A stretch of DNA of 64,000 bases, from the NCBI RefSeq assembly GCF_000472545.1, contig NZ_AWZV01000003.1:254608-318607 (forward strand), read 5' to 3'. The notes under the pieces are model-generated. The model was not told the DNA's origin. It did not search any database and saw only the letters and a program-made list of their open reading frames with translations. This DNA is from Burkholderia sp. WSM2232. GTDB lineage: Bacteria; Pseudomonadota; Gammaproteobacteria; Burkholderiales; Burkholderiaceae. Below are positions 26,466 through 36,230 of this stretch, piece after piece; within the stretch, counting starts at the first letter, position 1, and each line of letters starts with the position of its first letter. Both the position numbers and the translations under genes were made by a program.

Positions 26466-27511
26466 GATGCGGGTGCAGTGACGGTGCCCGCGTTGGAGCC
26501 CGTTCCGGAGTGTGTCCCCGAACCGCCTCCGGCGCCCGCTTCGGAACTTGTGGCGAAGCCTGCCTCGATCCGCGCGCGGAAGTAGCGCGTGGTCTGCTCG
26601 AGACCATCATCGAGCGAGGTTTGCGGCTGCCAGCCAAGCAGCTCGCGCGCGCGCGAAATGTCCGGCTGCCGATGCCACGGATCGTCGGTCGGCAACGGAT
26701 GCAGTTCGAGTGGCGAGTTCGAGCCGGTAATGGCCACGATCCGCTCCGCAATTTCGCGCATGCTCACTTCGTGCGGATTGCCCAGGTTGACCGGGCCGCC
26801 CGGATCGTCGGCGGAGTTCATCAGGCGGATGAAGGCGTCGATCATGTCGTCCACGTAGCAGAACGAACGCGTTTGCGAGCCGTCGCCGTAAAGCGTGAGC
26901 GGCTCGCCGCGCAGCGCCTGCATCATGAAGTTCGAGACCACGCGGCCATCGGCCGGGTGCATGCGCGGGCCATACGTGTTGAAGATCCGCGCGATGCGAA
27001 TGGACAAGCCATGCTGGCGGCGGTAGTCCATGAAGAGCGTTTCCGCGCAGCGCTTGCCTTCGTCGTAGCAGGAACGCGGGCCGATCGGATTGACGTGGCC
27101 CCAGTAGTCTTCTTTCTGCGGATGCACGAGTGCGTCGCCGTACACTTCGCTCGTCGAGGCCTGGAAAATCTTCGCCTTCACGCGTTTGGCGAGGCCGAGC
27201 ATGTTAATCGCGCCGTGCACGCTCGTCTTGGTGGTTTGCACGGGGTCGTGCTGATAATGGATCGGCGACGCGGGACACGCGAGGTTGTAGATTTCGTCCA
27301 CCTCCACGTACAACGGAAATGTCACGTCGTGACGCATCAGCTCGAAGTTCGCGCAGTCCAGCAGATGCGCAATATTGTCTTTCGTGCCCGTGTAGAAGTT
27401 GTCCACGCACAGCACGTCATGACCCTGCGTGACGAGCCGCTCGCACAGGTGCGAGCCGAGAAAGCCGGCGCCGCCGGTGACCAGAATCCGCTTGCGGGTG
27501 AGTTCTTTCAT
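26444..27511 (-). CDS. UDP-glucuronic acid decarboxylase (UDP-xylose synthase)
   Basis: 355-residue short-chain dehydrogenase converting UDP-glucuronate to UDP-xylose with bound NAD. Seen: [50 protein letters not shown] (Tyr-x3-Lys), [11 protein letters not shown] and [13 protein letters not shown], all close to UXS enzymes. After ~320 residues a Gly/Ser/Thr/Ala-rich tail ([17 protein letters not shown]) is extra and overlaps the 3' end of the helicase gene on the other strand. Last gene of the minus-strand glycan operon, 34 nt after the previous gene. It would supply a pentose donor. Confidence 0.94.
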   Translation of the reverse strand: MKELTRKRILVTGGAGFLGSHLCERLVTQGHDVLCVDNFYTGTKDNIAHLLDCANFELMRHDVTFPLYVEVDEIYNLACPASPIHYQHDPVQTTKTSVHGAINMLGLAKRVKAKIFQASTSEVYGDALVHPQKEDYWGHVNPIGPRSCYDEGKRCAETLFMDYRRQHGLSIRIARIFNTYGPRMHPADGRVVSNFMMQALRGEPLTLYGDGSQTRSFCYVDDMIDAFIRLMNSADDPGGPVNLGNPHEVSMREIAERIVAITGSNSPLELHPLPTDDPWHRQPDISRARELLGWQPQTSLDDGLEQTTRYFRARIEAGFATSSEAGAGGGSGTHSGTGSNAGTVTAPASQRPALT

Positions 27512-27545
27512 GTTGCGTCGTCCTTGTGGTGGTTCGACTCGCGGC

Positions 27546-28502
27546 TCATGCGGTGACTTGCAGCAGGGCGTCGTGCCAGTCCTGCGCGAAGCGGTCTATA
27601 TGGAATCGTTCTAGCGCGGTGCGCCGGGCGCCTTCGCCGAGGCGTCGCGCTTGCGCGGGGTCACGCAGCAACTCGTGCATCGCGTCGACCAGCGCGTTGA
27701 TGTCGGTATGCACGAAGCCGTTTTCGCCATTACGGATGACGGTGGCGAGTTCGGTGGTCGCGAGGCCGACAATCGGCATGCCGATCGTCATCGCCTCGAC
27801 AATTGCGAGGCCGAGGCTCGTCCAGCGAATCGGATTGAAAAAGAAGCGGTAGCGCGCGGTGAACGCGGCGAGCTCCAGGTTGCCGATTTCCCCGATGCCG
27901 TCGAGCCGCTGCGCATCCATGCCGACCAGATCGAGCGGCACACGTGTGCGCAAATCGGCGAATACGTCGGCGCCGAGCCGCCGCCCGCGTTGCGCAAGAT
28001 GATTCACGACGACAATGCCGCGCTCCAGTTCGCCGCTGTAGCGCACACCTTCGGGCACCACCACGCCGTGCTCGATCACCTGCGTGGGCGTCACGCCGCA
28101 ATCCCACATCAACTGGTTAAAGTGCGTGACGTGCACCAGCAGCGTGTCCGGATCGTCGACCCAATGCCACTGCTGGAACGGGTTTTCCTGCGGCGGATCG
28201 TGTTCGATATAAATGCGCGGCAGGCGCCGTTGCGCTTCGCTCAGCACATGCTCGCGGTCGTGTTCCCAGTGAGTTCTGTGTTGATACAGCACGACGTCGA
28301 ACTCCTGATCGGGCACGTCGTCCGCATTGATTTCGTGGACGTTGTCGCCCCAGGGCAGCACGCCGACCTTGCCTGCATAGCCCGGCGGATTGCCCGGCTT
28401 GGTGACCAGATAGAAGTCGTGCGGCGCCTGGGTCAGGTAATACAGATAGTTGCCGTGGACGTGCCATGTCAGCACACGCAGACGGCGGCAATTACGCAGC
28501 AT
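27546..28502 (-). CDS. Glycosyltransferase, GT4-like
   Basis: 318 residues with a GT-B fold pattern: [14 protein letters not shown] at the N-terminus, [48 protein letters not shown] and, in the donor half, [34 protein letters not shown], the E-x7-E region of GT4 enzymes. It is shorter than usual (~370), lacking some of the N-terminal domain. Sugar and acceptor unknown. Overlaps the upstream GT9 gene by 11 nt. Confidence 0.86.
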   Translation of the reverse strand: MLRNCRRLRVLTWHVHGNYLYYLTQAPHDFYLVTKPGNPPGYAGKVGVLPWGDNVHEINADDVPDQEFDVVLYQHRTHWEHDREHVLSEAQRRLPRIYIEHDPPQENPFQQWHWVDDPDTLLVHVTHFNQLMWDCGVTPTQVIEHGVVVPEGVRYSGELERGIVVVNHLAQRGRRLGADVFADLRTRVPLDLVGMDAQRLDGIGEIGNLELAAFTARYRFFFNPIRWTSLGLAIVEAMTIGMPIVGLATTELATVIRNGENGFVHTDINALVDAMHELLRDPAQARRLGEGARRTALERFHIDRFAQDWHDALLQVTA

Positions 28503-29631
28503 GATTCAACTCCTTTAAGGGCCCCGTTTCGGCCTGGGCGTGCAATGCGTACGGTGCGGCTGGACGCGCGCCATGAACGTCGGCGAGTTGAGCGCGCGCC
28601 GTCTCCACCACCAGATCGACGCCAATGTTCAGCGCGCAAGGATGGCCATATGGGCATTCCCGGAACATGCACGGACGGCACGGCGGATAATCCGCAAGCA
28701 CGCGGTGTAGCGCGTGATCGAGCGGCGCCCAGCGTTGTGTATCGCTACCCGAAGCGATGACGACCGAGGCGGTCGCGGTCGCTGCGGCGATGTGCGAAAT
28801 GCCGGTGTCGTTGCAGACCACCAGTCGCGCATGTGCGACGAGCGCAGCCAGTCCGCCGAGCGACGTCGCGCCCGCCAGATGCAACGCGGGCGCGGTCATT
28901 GCGCCGAGCACCTCGCCGGTCAGCGATGCCTCTGCCGCCGTGCCTGTGATTGCAATCTGCCAGCCGCCGGCGGCGAGACGATCCGCGACTTCCGCGAAAC
29001 GCGCGGCCGGCCAGCGGCGCGAGGGCAACTGCGCGCCCGGATGGATCAGCACGAGGCGCTGCGCCTCGATACCGTGGGCGGCCACAAGCGACGCATATTC
29101 TTCGCCGTCGCGCTCGCTGAGCGGAAACCACAACTGCCGCTCGGCGGTTTCGGCGCCAAGCGCGCTCATCAACGCGAGATAGCGCTCGGGTTCGGGCAGA
29201 TCGTCCGGCCAGCGGATGAACACGCCATCGCGCGTTTGCTCTTGTGGCTGAACGAAGCCAGCGTTAGACCTTGCGCCGAACTGCAGCAGCAGGTCGTTCG
29301 CCACGCCGCCGCTGCCGTGCAACTGGATCGCGAGATCGAAACGTCGTGCCCGCATCTGCTCATGAAACGCGGGCAGGCCGCCGTTGGATTCCGGCTGCTC
29401 AGGAAAGCCCTCTGCACCGGGAAACACGATCAGCTCGTCGACGAGATCCGCATAACGCTCGACAAACGACTGCGCCCACGGCAAGCCGATCAATGCAATA
29501 TGCGCTTGCGGCGCGGCCTCGCGCAGCGCGCGCAATGCGGGCACCGAGCACAGCATGTCGCCGAGTTGCAGCGCGCGAAAAACCGCTATGCGCCGGGGTG
29601 CGAGCGATGCGAGCAATGAGCCTGCATTCAT
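28492..29631 (-). CDS. Glycosyltransferase family 9 (heptosyltransferase-like)
   Basis: 379 residues. GT9 features: IAVFRALQLGDMLCSVPALRALREAAP, LHGSGGVANDLL, LVLIHPGAQLPSRRWPAARFAEVADRL and VCNDTGISHIAAA, with Asp/Glu positions expected of ADP-heptose transferases. C-terminal cysteines (CRPCMFRECPYGHPC) form a cluster also seen in other members and in the second GT9 gene here. Likely transfers heptose or a related sugar; the donor is inferred. The start at 29631 overlaps the previous gene stop by ATGA. Confidence 0.9.
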   Translation of the reverse strand: MNAGSLLASLAPRRIAVFRALQLGDMLCSVPALRALREAAPQAHIALIGLPWAQSFVERYADLVDELIVFPGAEGFPEQPESNGGLPAFHEQMRARRFDLAIQLHGSGGVANDLLLQFGARSNAGFVQPQEQTRDGVFIRWPDDLPEPERYLALMSALGAETAERQLWFPLSERDGEEYASLVAAHGIEAQRLVLIHPGAQLPSRRWPAARFAEVADRLAAGGWQIAITGTAAEASLTGEVLGAMTAPALHLAGATSLGGLAALVAHARLVVCNDTGISHIAAATATASVVIASGSDTQRWAPLDHALHRVLADYPPCRPCMFRECPYGHPCALNIGVDLVVETARAQLADVHGARPAAPYALHAQAETGPLKELNHAA

Positions 29632-30707
29632 AGAAAGAGCACCTTGTAACGTACAGCGCCGTAAAGCCGCCAGTAGATCGACAGGAACGGAATGGGAATG
29701 GACGTCCACGCCATTTCGGCAATGTGCCGCCAACTGCGGTCGCGCCCGCGCAAACGCATCACGCAGAAATAGGCGGTCAGCGCAAACCATGCAAGCAGGC
29801 CGACCATGAACGTGGTGGCGTCGCCCACCAGCGCGCCGATCAGCGCAGCGCACGTGGCGCACAAAATCAGGTAATAGAGCACGGGCGGGGACGAGCGAAT
29901 TCGCGTCCTGAACAGTTCAGGGTGCTTTTTATAGAGCAGTGCGTCGAACTGACTCTTCTTCTGCTGCGAAATGCTCACGCCCCAGCGTGCCGGGCGCACC
30001 GGATGCACGACAAGCGCCTCGTTGGCGCGCACGATCTTGCCGCCGGCTTGCAGCAACGTGAACTGCAGGTCCGAGTCTTCGCGCCATGCCGCTGTGAAGC
30101 GTTCGTCGAAGCCGCCTGTCATCGTGAGAAAGCTTCGGGCTACGAACACATTGGCGGTGGCGAATTCGGCGCGCTCGAGGCCGCTCGCATCGGCCTCATA
30201 ATCGGTCGGTGACGCGGGCAGCGGCACGACGATGCGGCCCGCCGCGGCGGCCGCGCCCTGGCGAATCGCTGCGAGCCCTTCTTGCAGCCAGTGCGGATCC
30301 GGCAGCGTGTCGTCGTCGGTGAAGGCAATGACCGGCGAGCGCGCCTGCTGCCAACCCGCGTTGCGCGCGCCCGCCGGGCCCTGCGTGCGAGTGACCGGCA
30401 CATAGCGCACCGCGAGGCCGCGCTCCGCCTGTTCCGCTGCGACGCGGGCGACGCAGGCGCGCGTCGCTTCGTCCGGACCGTCGTCGCACACCACGATCTC
30501 ATAGCGGCCGGGGGCAAACTCCTGTTCAGTGAGCGCGCGCAGGCACGCGGCAAGCATGTCGGGCCGCCGGTAAGTCGGCACCACCACGGAGATGTCGAGG
30601 TGCGCGAGCAGCACGCCGGGATAGCCCGCCACAAGGGGCTCTGCCGCGCTGTGCGGCTGGCCGAAGCTGCCTCGTACGTCGAGGGGTCCCGTAGCGGATG
30701 AACTCAT
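29628..30707 (-). CDS. Glycosyltransferase family 2 with membrane segments
   Basis: 359 residues. GT-A core: ISVVVPTYRRPDMLAACLRAL, IVVCDDGPDEATR, GPAGARNAGWQQAR, FTDDDTLPD (DxD-like metal site) and GGFDERFTAAWREDSDL. The C-terminal ~90 residues hold two membrane helices (VLYYLILCATCAALIGALVG, TTFMVGLLAWFALTAYFCV), anchoring it at the inner membrane. ATGA overlaps on both sides couple it to the carbamoyltransferase upstream and the GT9 downstream. Start 30707 is fixed by that overlap. Confidence 0.92.
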   Translation of the reverse strand: MSSSATGPLDVRGSFGQPHSAAEPLVAGYPGVLLAHLDISVVVPTYRRPDMLAACLRALTEQEFAPGRYEIVVCDDGPDEATRACVARVAAEQAERGLAVRYVPVTRTQGPAGARNAGWQQARSPVIAFTDDDTLPDPHWLQEGLAAIRQGAAAAAGRIVVPLPASPTDYEADASGLERAEFATANVFVARSFLTMTGGFDERFTAAWREDSDLQFTLLQAGGKIVRANEALVVHPVRPARWGVSISQQKKSQFDALLYKKHPELFRTRIRSSPPVLYYLILCATCAALIGALVGDATTFMVGLLAWFALTAYFCVMRLRGRDRSWRHIAEMAWTSIPIPFLSIYWRLYGAVRYKVLFL

Positions 30708-32449
30708 GCGCTGCCCCGCGTTTTGTCGATGAGGAACGGACCGATCACCAGTGCGTCGAGCGGCGAGGTCCAGAACGACTCGACCGCGTCGCGCGGCGAG
30801 TTGACCATCGGCTCCCCGCGCGTGTTGAACGACGTATTCACGAGAATCGGCACGCCGGTACGCTGGTTGAATGCGGCGAGCAGATCGTAGTAGAGCGGAT
30901 GCTGCGAACGGTTGACGGTCTGCACGCGCGCCGTACCGTCCACATGCCGCACGGCGGGAATGCGCTCGGCCTTGTCCGCGCGAACGTCGAACACGAACAG
31001 CATGAAGGGTGCAACGTTGCCGTTCACAAACCATTCGCTCGCATGCTCTTCCATGACGACTGGCGCAACCGGGCGGAAGTCCTCGCGATCCTTGATCTCG
31101 TTGAGCTTCGCCTGCATGTGCGGGTCGACCGGCGAGGCGAGAATCGAACGCGCGCCGAGCGCACGCGGACCAAATTCGGTGCGCCCCTGGTACCAGCCGA
31201 TCACCTTGCCGCTCGCGAGCAGGTCTGCCGTTTCGCCGGCAATATCGTCGAGCCTCCGGTACGGCACTTTCGACCATTTCAGGAACTGTTCGATTTCTTC
31301 TTCCGGATACTCGGGACCCAGGTACGCGTGATCCATCGTCCAATGACGCTTGCGGTCGCCGGCTTCACAGCGTTGACGGTAGTCGATCCACAGAGCGGCC
31401 CCAAGCGCGGTGCCCGCGTCGCCCGCTGCCGGCTGAACCCACACTTCGTCGAAAGGGCCGGCGTCGCGCAGTTTCGAATTCATCACGCAGTTCAATGCGA
31501 CACCGCCAGCCATGCTGAGCTTTCGCAAGCCGGTCTTGTCATGCAGCCAGCCTGCGAGTTGCAGCACCGTTTCTTCAAGCACGCGCTGCAACGAATGCGC
31601 AATGTCGAAGTGACGCTGCTCGAGTGGACCACCGCGTTCGCGTGCCGGGCCAAAGCGCTTGACGAGGCGCGGGGCGTCCACGGTATAGCTGCCGTCGCCG
31701 CGATAGCGCACGATGTCGCGGAACACGTCCACATATTCCGGCTTGCCGTACGACGCCAGCGCCATCACCTTGTACTCGTCCGACGAATGCAGAAAGCCGA
31801 GCCAGTCGGTCACGGCTTCATAAAGAAGACCGAGCGAATGCGGCAGTTCCACCTGCTTGAGCCGCGTGTATTCTCCGTCGACGAACTGGCCCATGCTGGT
31901 CGTCACGCCTTCGCCGCGGCCGTCCATCGTGAGCACGGCGGTGTTGTCATAGGGCGCGGCGAGAAACGCGCTGGCTTCGTGCGCGAGGTGATGCTCGACA
32001 AAATGCCACTTGAAACCGTTATCGCGATCCACGCCCTGAAAGCGCTTGCGCAGATGATGCGGCGCGCCGTCGAGCAACTGACCCTTGGCATTCGCAATGT
32101 AGCTGAGAAATAGCGGGTCCCACGGTGATGCAGAGGGATCGGACAGGCGCGTGTTGGCCGGATCGAACGGCAGTTCGATGGTCGCGCCGGGGCGCTTCGG
32201 CATGCCGCTGAAGAGGCTCGGGTCGTACGAGTACGCCACGTGGTCGACGTCGGCAAGCGTGATGCCGGCGGCTTTCAGGCAATAGTCGATCGCGTCGAAC
32301 GGCAGTTGCCAAGTCGAGAAGGGCACGGGGCGCTTTGCATGCTTGACGTGCGTAAAGCGTTCGTCTTCGGCGGCGGCGAGCACCACACCGTCGCGCAGCA
32401 GGGCTGCGGCGCTGTCGTGGTAGACGGCATTGATTCCGAGTGTGTACAT
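30704..32449 (-). CDS. Carbamoyltransferase, NodU/CmcH family
   Basis: 581 residues. Members transfer carbamoyl from carbamoyl phosphate, via a carbamoyl adenylate, to a hydroxyl of a sugar or natural product (NodU on Nod factors, TobZ on tobramycin, CmcH on cephem). Seen: LGINAVYHDSAAALLRDG, EDERFTHVKHAKRP, HHLAHEASAFLAAPY (iron-binding His), LTMDGRGEG, GGVALNCVMNSKL, GRTEFGPRALGARSILASP, and C-terminal FRPVAP, QTVNR and NTSFNTRGEP. All core blocks are present and length is typical. Its place inside an operon of glycosyltransferases argues for carbamoylation of a glycan. Start 32449; an upstream ATG at 32494 overlaps the GT9 gene. Confidence 0.95.
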   Translation of the reverse strand: MYTLGINAVYHDSAAALLRDGVVLAAAEDERFTHVKHAKRPVPFSTWQLPFDAIDYCLKAAGITLADVDHVAYSYDPSLFSGMPKRPGATIELPFDPANTRLSDPSASPWDPLFLSYIANAKGQLLDGAPHHLRKRFQGVDRDNGFKWHFVEHHLAHEASAFLAAPYDNTAVLTMDGRGEGVTTSMGQFVDGEYTRLKQVELPHSLGLLYEAVTDWLGFLHSSDEYKVMALASYGKPEYVDVFRDIVRYRGDGSYTVDAPRLVKRFGPARERGGPLEQRHFDIAHSLQRVLEETVLQLAGWLHDKTGLRKLSMAGGVALNCVMNSKLRDAGPFDEVWVQPAAGDAGTALGAALWIDYRQRCEAGDRKRHWTMDHAYLGPEYPEEEIEQFLKWSKVPYRRLDDIAGETADLLASGKVIGWYQGRTEFGPRALGARSILASPVDPHMQAKLNEIKDREDFRPVAPVVMEEHASEWFVNGNVAPFMLFVFDVRADKAERIPAVRHVDGTARVQTVNRSQHPLYYDLLAAFNQRTGVPILVNTSFNTRGEPMVNSPRDAVESFWTSPLDALVIGPFLIDKTRGSA

Positions 32450-32474
32450 GAGCGTTCGCTGTAGGAGTGGGTTG

Positions 32475-33737
32475 TCAGGGCACCACCGGTTCACCGGCGC
32501 ACGGCGGCGCCGCGTCGGTGTGATCGGCAGCGGATTCGTTATTGGAAGCGCAACGTGGGGACGCGGCGCGCGATTGGGCTTCTGCGTGCAACTCGAGCGC
32601 GGCTGTCACCACCTCGCCTGGCGTCACGCCGAGCAGGCATGCGTGGTGATGTTGCGGACACACGCTGCGATAACACCAGCGACATTCGACATCGCGAAAC
32701 AGCACGCGATGCGGCGTCTGCCACGGCGTGTGCTGTGGGTTGGTCAACGCATACAGGTCGACGACCGGCGTGCCGAGCGCAGATGCAAGATGCACCGGTC
32801 CGCTGTTGTTCGATACCAGCACGCTCGTACGTTCGATCAACGCCGCCAGTTCGCCCAGCGTCAGCGCGCCGCTCATATCGTGTAGTTGCGCGCGCACGCG
32901 CGGGGCGGCGGCGGCAATCACGGCCTCGACGAGGTCCCGCTCGCTTGCGCCGCCGGTGATCAGAATGGGCGCGCTGGTTTCGTGCGCGAGCCGCGTAGCC
33001 ACCTGACCGAAACGCTCCGGCGGGTAGCGGCGGGAGGCCGCGGTTGCACCGGGGTGCAACACGATCCACGGCGCGCTCCCATTCGCCTCGACCTGCAGCC
33101 CACGCGCCGCGAGTTGCTTCGTCAGCGTGCGCCGGTCCGACTCGTGCACCGCGAAGCGCATGCTGGTGTCGGGCGCATGTGCACCGACCTGGCGGACCAG
33201 GTCCAGTTGCCGTTCCACCTCGTGACGTGTGCGCTGCTGCGGCTCGGGTTCGCGCAACCAGTCGGTGAGCAAGGCATAGGGATTCTCGCGGCAATGCGCG
33301 AGCCGCCGCGGAATGCCCGCGAGATAACACAGCATGGCCGCGGGCAAAGGGCTCTGACTGTAGACGGTGAAGATGACCGCCGCATCAAAATTGCCGCGCC
33401 GCAAGCGCTCTACCATGCGTTGATCGTCGGCGAGAGAGCGCGAACCCGCTGACGGGTTCGCGACCCACGGTGCTTCGTATTCGATCACGTCGTCGACATC
33501 GTCCAGATGCGGCGCGAGCGCGGCGCCGCTGCGCGATCCCAGCAGCGTGATATGGCGCCCGGGACCGGACTCGCGCAACGCGTGCAGCGCCGGCGTCGTC
33601 ATCAGCACGTCGCCGAGGTTGTCGAGCCGCACGCACAGAATCCGCTTGATGTCCTCGCCCCAATGCGCAAGCTGCGGGCTGTCGGGCACGCGAGCGTGCG
33701 CGAGCATGGGTTGAGCGATCAGCAGCGGCGCATTCAT
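32475..33737 (-). CDS. Glycosyltransferase family 9 (heptosyltransferase-like), second copy
   Basis: 420 residues. ILCVRLDNLGDVLMTTPALHALRE, VIFTVYSQSPLPAAMLCYLAGIPRRLAHCRENPYALLTDWL, IVLHPGATAASRRYPPERFGQVATRL, LSNNSGPVHLASALGTPVV and a Cys/His cluster CRWCYRSVCPQHHHAC. Same family as the other GT9 in the operon but divergent. The last ~35 residues are disordered (ASNNESAADHTDAAPP). Overlaps the HAD phosphatase stop by ATGA, 25 nt before the carbamoyltransferase. Confidence 0.9.
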   Translation of the reverse strand: MNAPLLIAQPMLAHARVPDSPQLAHWGEDIKRILCVRLDNLGDVLMTTPALHALRESGPGRHITLLGSRSGAALAPHLDDVDDVIEYEAPWVANPSAGSRSLADDQRMVERLRRGNFDAAVIFTVYSQSPLPAAMLCYLAGIPRRLAHCRENPYALLTDWLREPEPQQRTRHEVERQLDLVRQVGAHAPDTSMRFAVHESDRRTLTKQLAARGLQVEANGSAPWIVLHPGATAASRRYPPERFGQVATRLAHETSAPILITGGASERDLVEAVIAAAAPRVRAQLHDMSGALTLGELAALIERTSVLVSNNSGPVHLASALGTPVVDLYALTNPQHTPWQTPHRVLFRDVECRWCYRSVCPQHHHACLLGVTPGEVVTAALELHAEAQSRAASPRCASNNESAADHTDAAPPCAGEPVVP

Positions 33738-34339
33738 TGAGCGGCTTCCTCGCCTGCAGGCGCGGACCGTAGCGCTGCTTCGGCACTGCCCGCGACAATG
33801 CGGGCCGCCTCATGCAGATCCGCGGCGCGCGCGTGCGGCACACGCTGCGGGCCCTCGATCCACTCGGTTTCGTGGCCGTTGTCGAGCAGAATCGTGCGGC
33901 ACCCGGCGCGATTGCCCGCTTCCACGTCGTCGAGAATGTCGCCGATGAACCAGCTCCGCGCGAGATCGAGCCGATGCTCGCGCGCCGCGCGCAGCAGCAT
34001 CCCAGGCGCAGGCTTGCGGCAATCGCAGGCGGTCGCGTAGGGCGCCACGCTGCCGTCCGGATGATGAGGACACCAATAGGCGCCTGCGAGCGTCGCGCCG
34101 CATTCTGCAAACATGCTTGCCAGCTTGGCCTCCACATCCTTTAACGCGGCGCGCTGAAACTTGCCGAGCGCGACGCCCGACTGATTGCTGATCACGAAGA
34201 GCGCGAACGGCTGGCTCGCGAGCAGGGTCAACGCTGCGCGCGCGCCGGGTGCGAGGCGCATCAGCGAAGGGTCTATGTTGTAGGGCACGTCGTCGAGCAG
34301 CGTGCCGTCCTTGTCGAGAAAAACAGCGGGTTGCAGCAT
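33734..34339 (-). CDS. HAD-IIIA phosphatase, GmhB-like (heptose 1,7-bisphosphate phosphatase)
   Basis: 201 residues. HAD motif I FLDKDGTLL (Asp9, Asp11), motif II ISNQSG, a zinc site CPHHPD...CDCRKP, and motif III-IV KPAPGML / WFIGDILDDVEAGNRAG. The Cys/His zinc loop is the hallmark of GmhB, which removes the 7-phosphate from glycero-manno-heptose 1,7-bisphosphate. The gene being inside this operon, with two GT9 genes, points to a heptose-bearing product. The ATG at 34339 is the best start; a TTG 18 nt upstream is also open. No GmhA or HldE partner is present here. Confidence 0.9.
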   Translation of the reverse strand: MLQPAVFLDKDGTLLDDVPYNIDPSLMRLAPGARAALTLLASQPFALFVISNQSGVALGKFQRAALKDVEAKLASMFAECGATLAGAYWCPHHPDGSVAPYATACDCRKPAPGMLLRAAREHRLDLARSWFIGDILDDVEAGNRAGCRTILLDNGHETEWIEGPQRVPHARAADLHEAARIVAGSAEAALRSAPAGEEAAQ

Positions 34340-34448
34340 GATGATGGCGGTGCTCAAAGCGTGAACGATTCTCCGCAGACGGATAGTTCATCCGCCCCGG
34401 CTCGGCGAAACAGACTGTGCTGGGAGCGCAGCAGTAGGGCGCGGCGTG

Positions 34449-35744
34449 CTAGCGGAACGATGCGCCGGCTGCCGCGCGCAGTCGAACCTCCACACGTTCT
34501 TCCGCGCTTTTGGCCGGCACGAGCCGCGCGGTGCGCATATAAATGCGCGCAAGCGATTCGCCCACGCCGCGCCAGGTGAACTCCTTCCTCGCGCGATCGA
34601 GGCCTGCTTCGCCCATGCGCCGCGCGAGAGCGGGGTCGCGCCGCAACTGGTTGAGCCGCGCCGCGAGCGCGGCCGGATCGCGTGGCGGCACCAGAAAGCC
34701 GGTGACGCCGTCGGCCACCGAGTAGCGGATGCCGCCGACATCCGCGCCGATTACCGGCGTGCCGCAGGCCATGGCCTCGACCGGCGTGATGCCGAACGGC
34801 TCATACCACGGTGTCGTCACGAACACGTCGGCGGCGCTGTAGTAGTAGCGCAGTTGCGCGCGCCCGCGCCGGCCGACAAAGTGCGTCTGCTCCGCGACGC
34901 CACATTCCTGTGCGATGCCGCGCAAACGTGCGATTTCCGGCGTGGCCTTTTCATTCGGCGCGTCCGAATTGCCGCCCACTACATAGAGTTGCGCCGACGT
35001 CCTGAAGGCTTTCTTCAGCACGCCCACACCGCGCACCACGTTGTCGATGCCCTTGCGCTCGACGAGGCGGCCGAGCTGCAGCACGGTAAATTGATCCTGC
35101 TCCCAGCCGAGCGCCTCCCGCGCGGTCGCGCGGTCCATCGGATGAAACTCGTCGGCGTCGAAGCCGCACGGCACGATCTCGATGCGCGTGGGGTCGGCCT
35201 GGTAATGCTCGATGAGGTCCGCTTCGTCCTGCGGACATTCGGCGATCACCACGTCGGACTGCGCGACGAGGTCGTCCTCGATTGCGAACCTCTCGTCGGG
35301 GAAGCCGTCGTTCGCACCCTGGTGGATCCGGCGCACGCGGCCGAGCGCATGAAACGTTGTGATCAGCGGCACGCCGAGGGCTGCTTTCACCTTCATCGCC
35401 GCCAGCCCGGACATGAAGAAGTTTGCGTGGATCACGTCATACGGCTGCTTCTCGCGGCGGAAGAACTCGATCAGGAATGCGGCGAACTCGTCCATGAAGG
35501 GCAGCAGCAGTTCCTTCGGCAACTGCATGGGCGGTCCCGCCGGCACGTGGATCACGCGCACGCCTTCCATATCGGAGACGAGCGGCAGCAACGCGCGGTC
35601 GCGGCGCGTGAACACATCGACTTGATGACCCATCTCGGTGAGTTCACGCGCGACGTTCGCGACGTAAATGTTTTGGCCTCCGCTGTCGACGCCTCCGGCG
35701 ACGGCGAGGGGCGAGGCGTGTTCACTGATGAGGGCGATCTTCAT
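34449..35744 (-). CDS. Glycosyltransferase family 4 (sucrose-phosphate-synthase/MshA-like)
   Basis: 431 residues, GT-B fold: IALISEHASPLAVAGGVDSGGQNIYVANVARELTEMGHQVDVFTR, DVIHANFFMSGLAAM, TFHALGRVRR, VPCGFDADEFHP, LQLGRLVERKGIDNVVRG, and EPFGITPVEAMACGTPVIGADVGGI with the donor-site Glu pair. This set resembles MshA and sucrose-phosphate synthase-like retaining enzymes using UDP or GDP sugars. AAGGA before the ATG at 35744 decides the start over the ATG two codons upstream. First gene of the minus-strand operon, about 110 nt before gmhB-like. Confidence 0.92.
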   Translation of the reverse strand: MKIALISEHASPLAVAGGVDSGGQNIYVANVARELTEMGHQVDVFTRRDRALLPLVSDMEGVRVIHVPAGPPMQLPKELLLPFMDEFAAFLIEFFRREKQPYDVIHANFFMSGLAAMKVKAALGVPLITTFHALGRVRRIHQGANDGFPDERFAIEDDLVAQSDVVIAECPQDEADLIEHYQADPTRIEIVPCGFDADEFHPMDRATAREALGWEQDQFTVLQLGRLVERKGIDNVVRGVGVLKKAFRTSAQLYVVGGNSDAPNEKATPEIARLRGIAQECGVAEQTHFVGRRGRAQLRYYYSAADVFVTTPWYEPFGITPVEAMACGTPVIGADVGGIRYSVADGVTGFLVPPRDPAALAARLNQLRRDPALARRMGEAGLDRARKEFTWRGVGESLARIYMRTARLVPAKSAEERVEVRLRAAAGASFR

Positions 35745-36230
35745 TGACATTCCTTCGCGAGGTAGGCATTGGCAGGGCGTGCATTGCGCGCGTTGCTGAG
35801 CACTCTTATGCAATGTCGCGCGATACGACGCTGTTAACCGGCCACAGCATGCGGTGTGCCTATGCGCCGCAAGGCAGGCGCGCAACCTCAATGCGACGGT
35901 GGGTAGGCAGAAGCGCTGTAGCGTGCCCCTATTCCTGGCTGGGAAGCGGTGTGGCGTTCCCTTTTTCTACAAGCCGTCATGTAAATTCGAGTAGCGCTTC
36001 CCCGACAAGGCGAATTTTTTCCTTTGCGATGCAGGACGAATGACGCCTGTCGCGAGCGTGTGCTGTGTGCTAAGTTTTGTCCGATGGCGGGCGCAGAGTT
36101 TGCTCGTCACTGGCCTCGGCGCGCGCGTTCGCCATCTGGCGCCGTTCGTCGCGCCTCTTGCGAACCCGCGTAGTGGAATCGAAATGTCCGCCTGCAGCCA
36201 AGGTGTTGCAGCGGCTCTCACAGGGACCCC
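35745..36230. other. Divergent control region between the glycan operon and the ABC-REC gene
   Basis: 486 bp without a credible ORF, the longest gap in the window. It separates the first glycosyltransferase (minus) from the ABC-receiver fusion (plus) and must hold both promoters. AT-richer patches with T and A runs occur around 35950-36030. I could not identify a specific operator. Confidence 0.5.

Noticed and set aside
30698..32113. 471-codon plus-strand ORF opposite the carbamoyltransferase
   Set aside because: No motif or ribosome site; the minus-strand protein is clearly conserved throughout.
34340..34357. TTG start of the GmhB-like gene at 34357
   Set aside because: No ribosome site and the six extra residues are outside the HAD fold; ATG at 34339 preferred.
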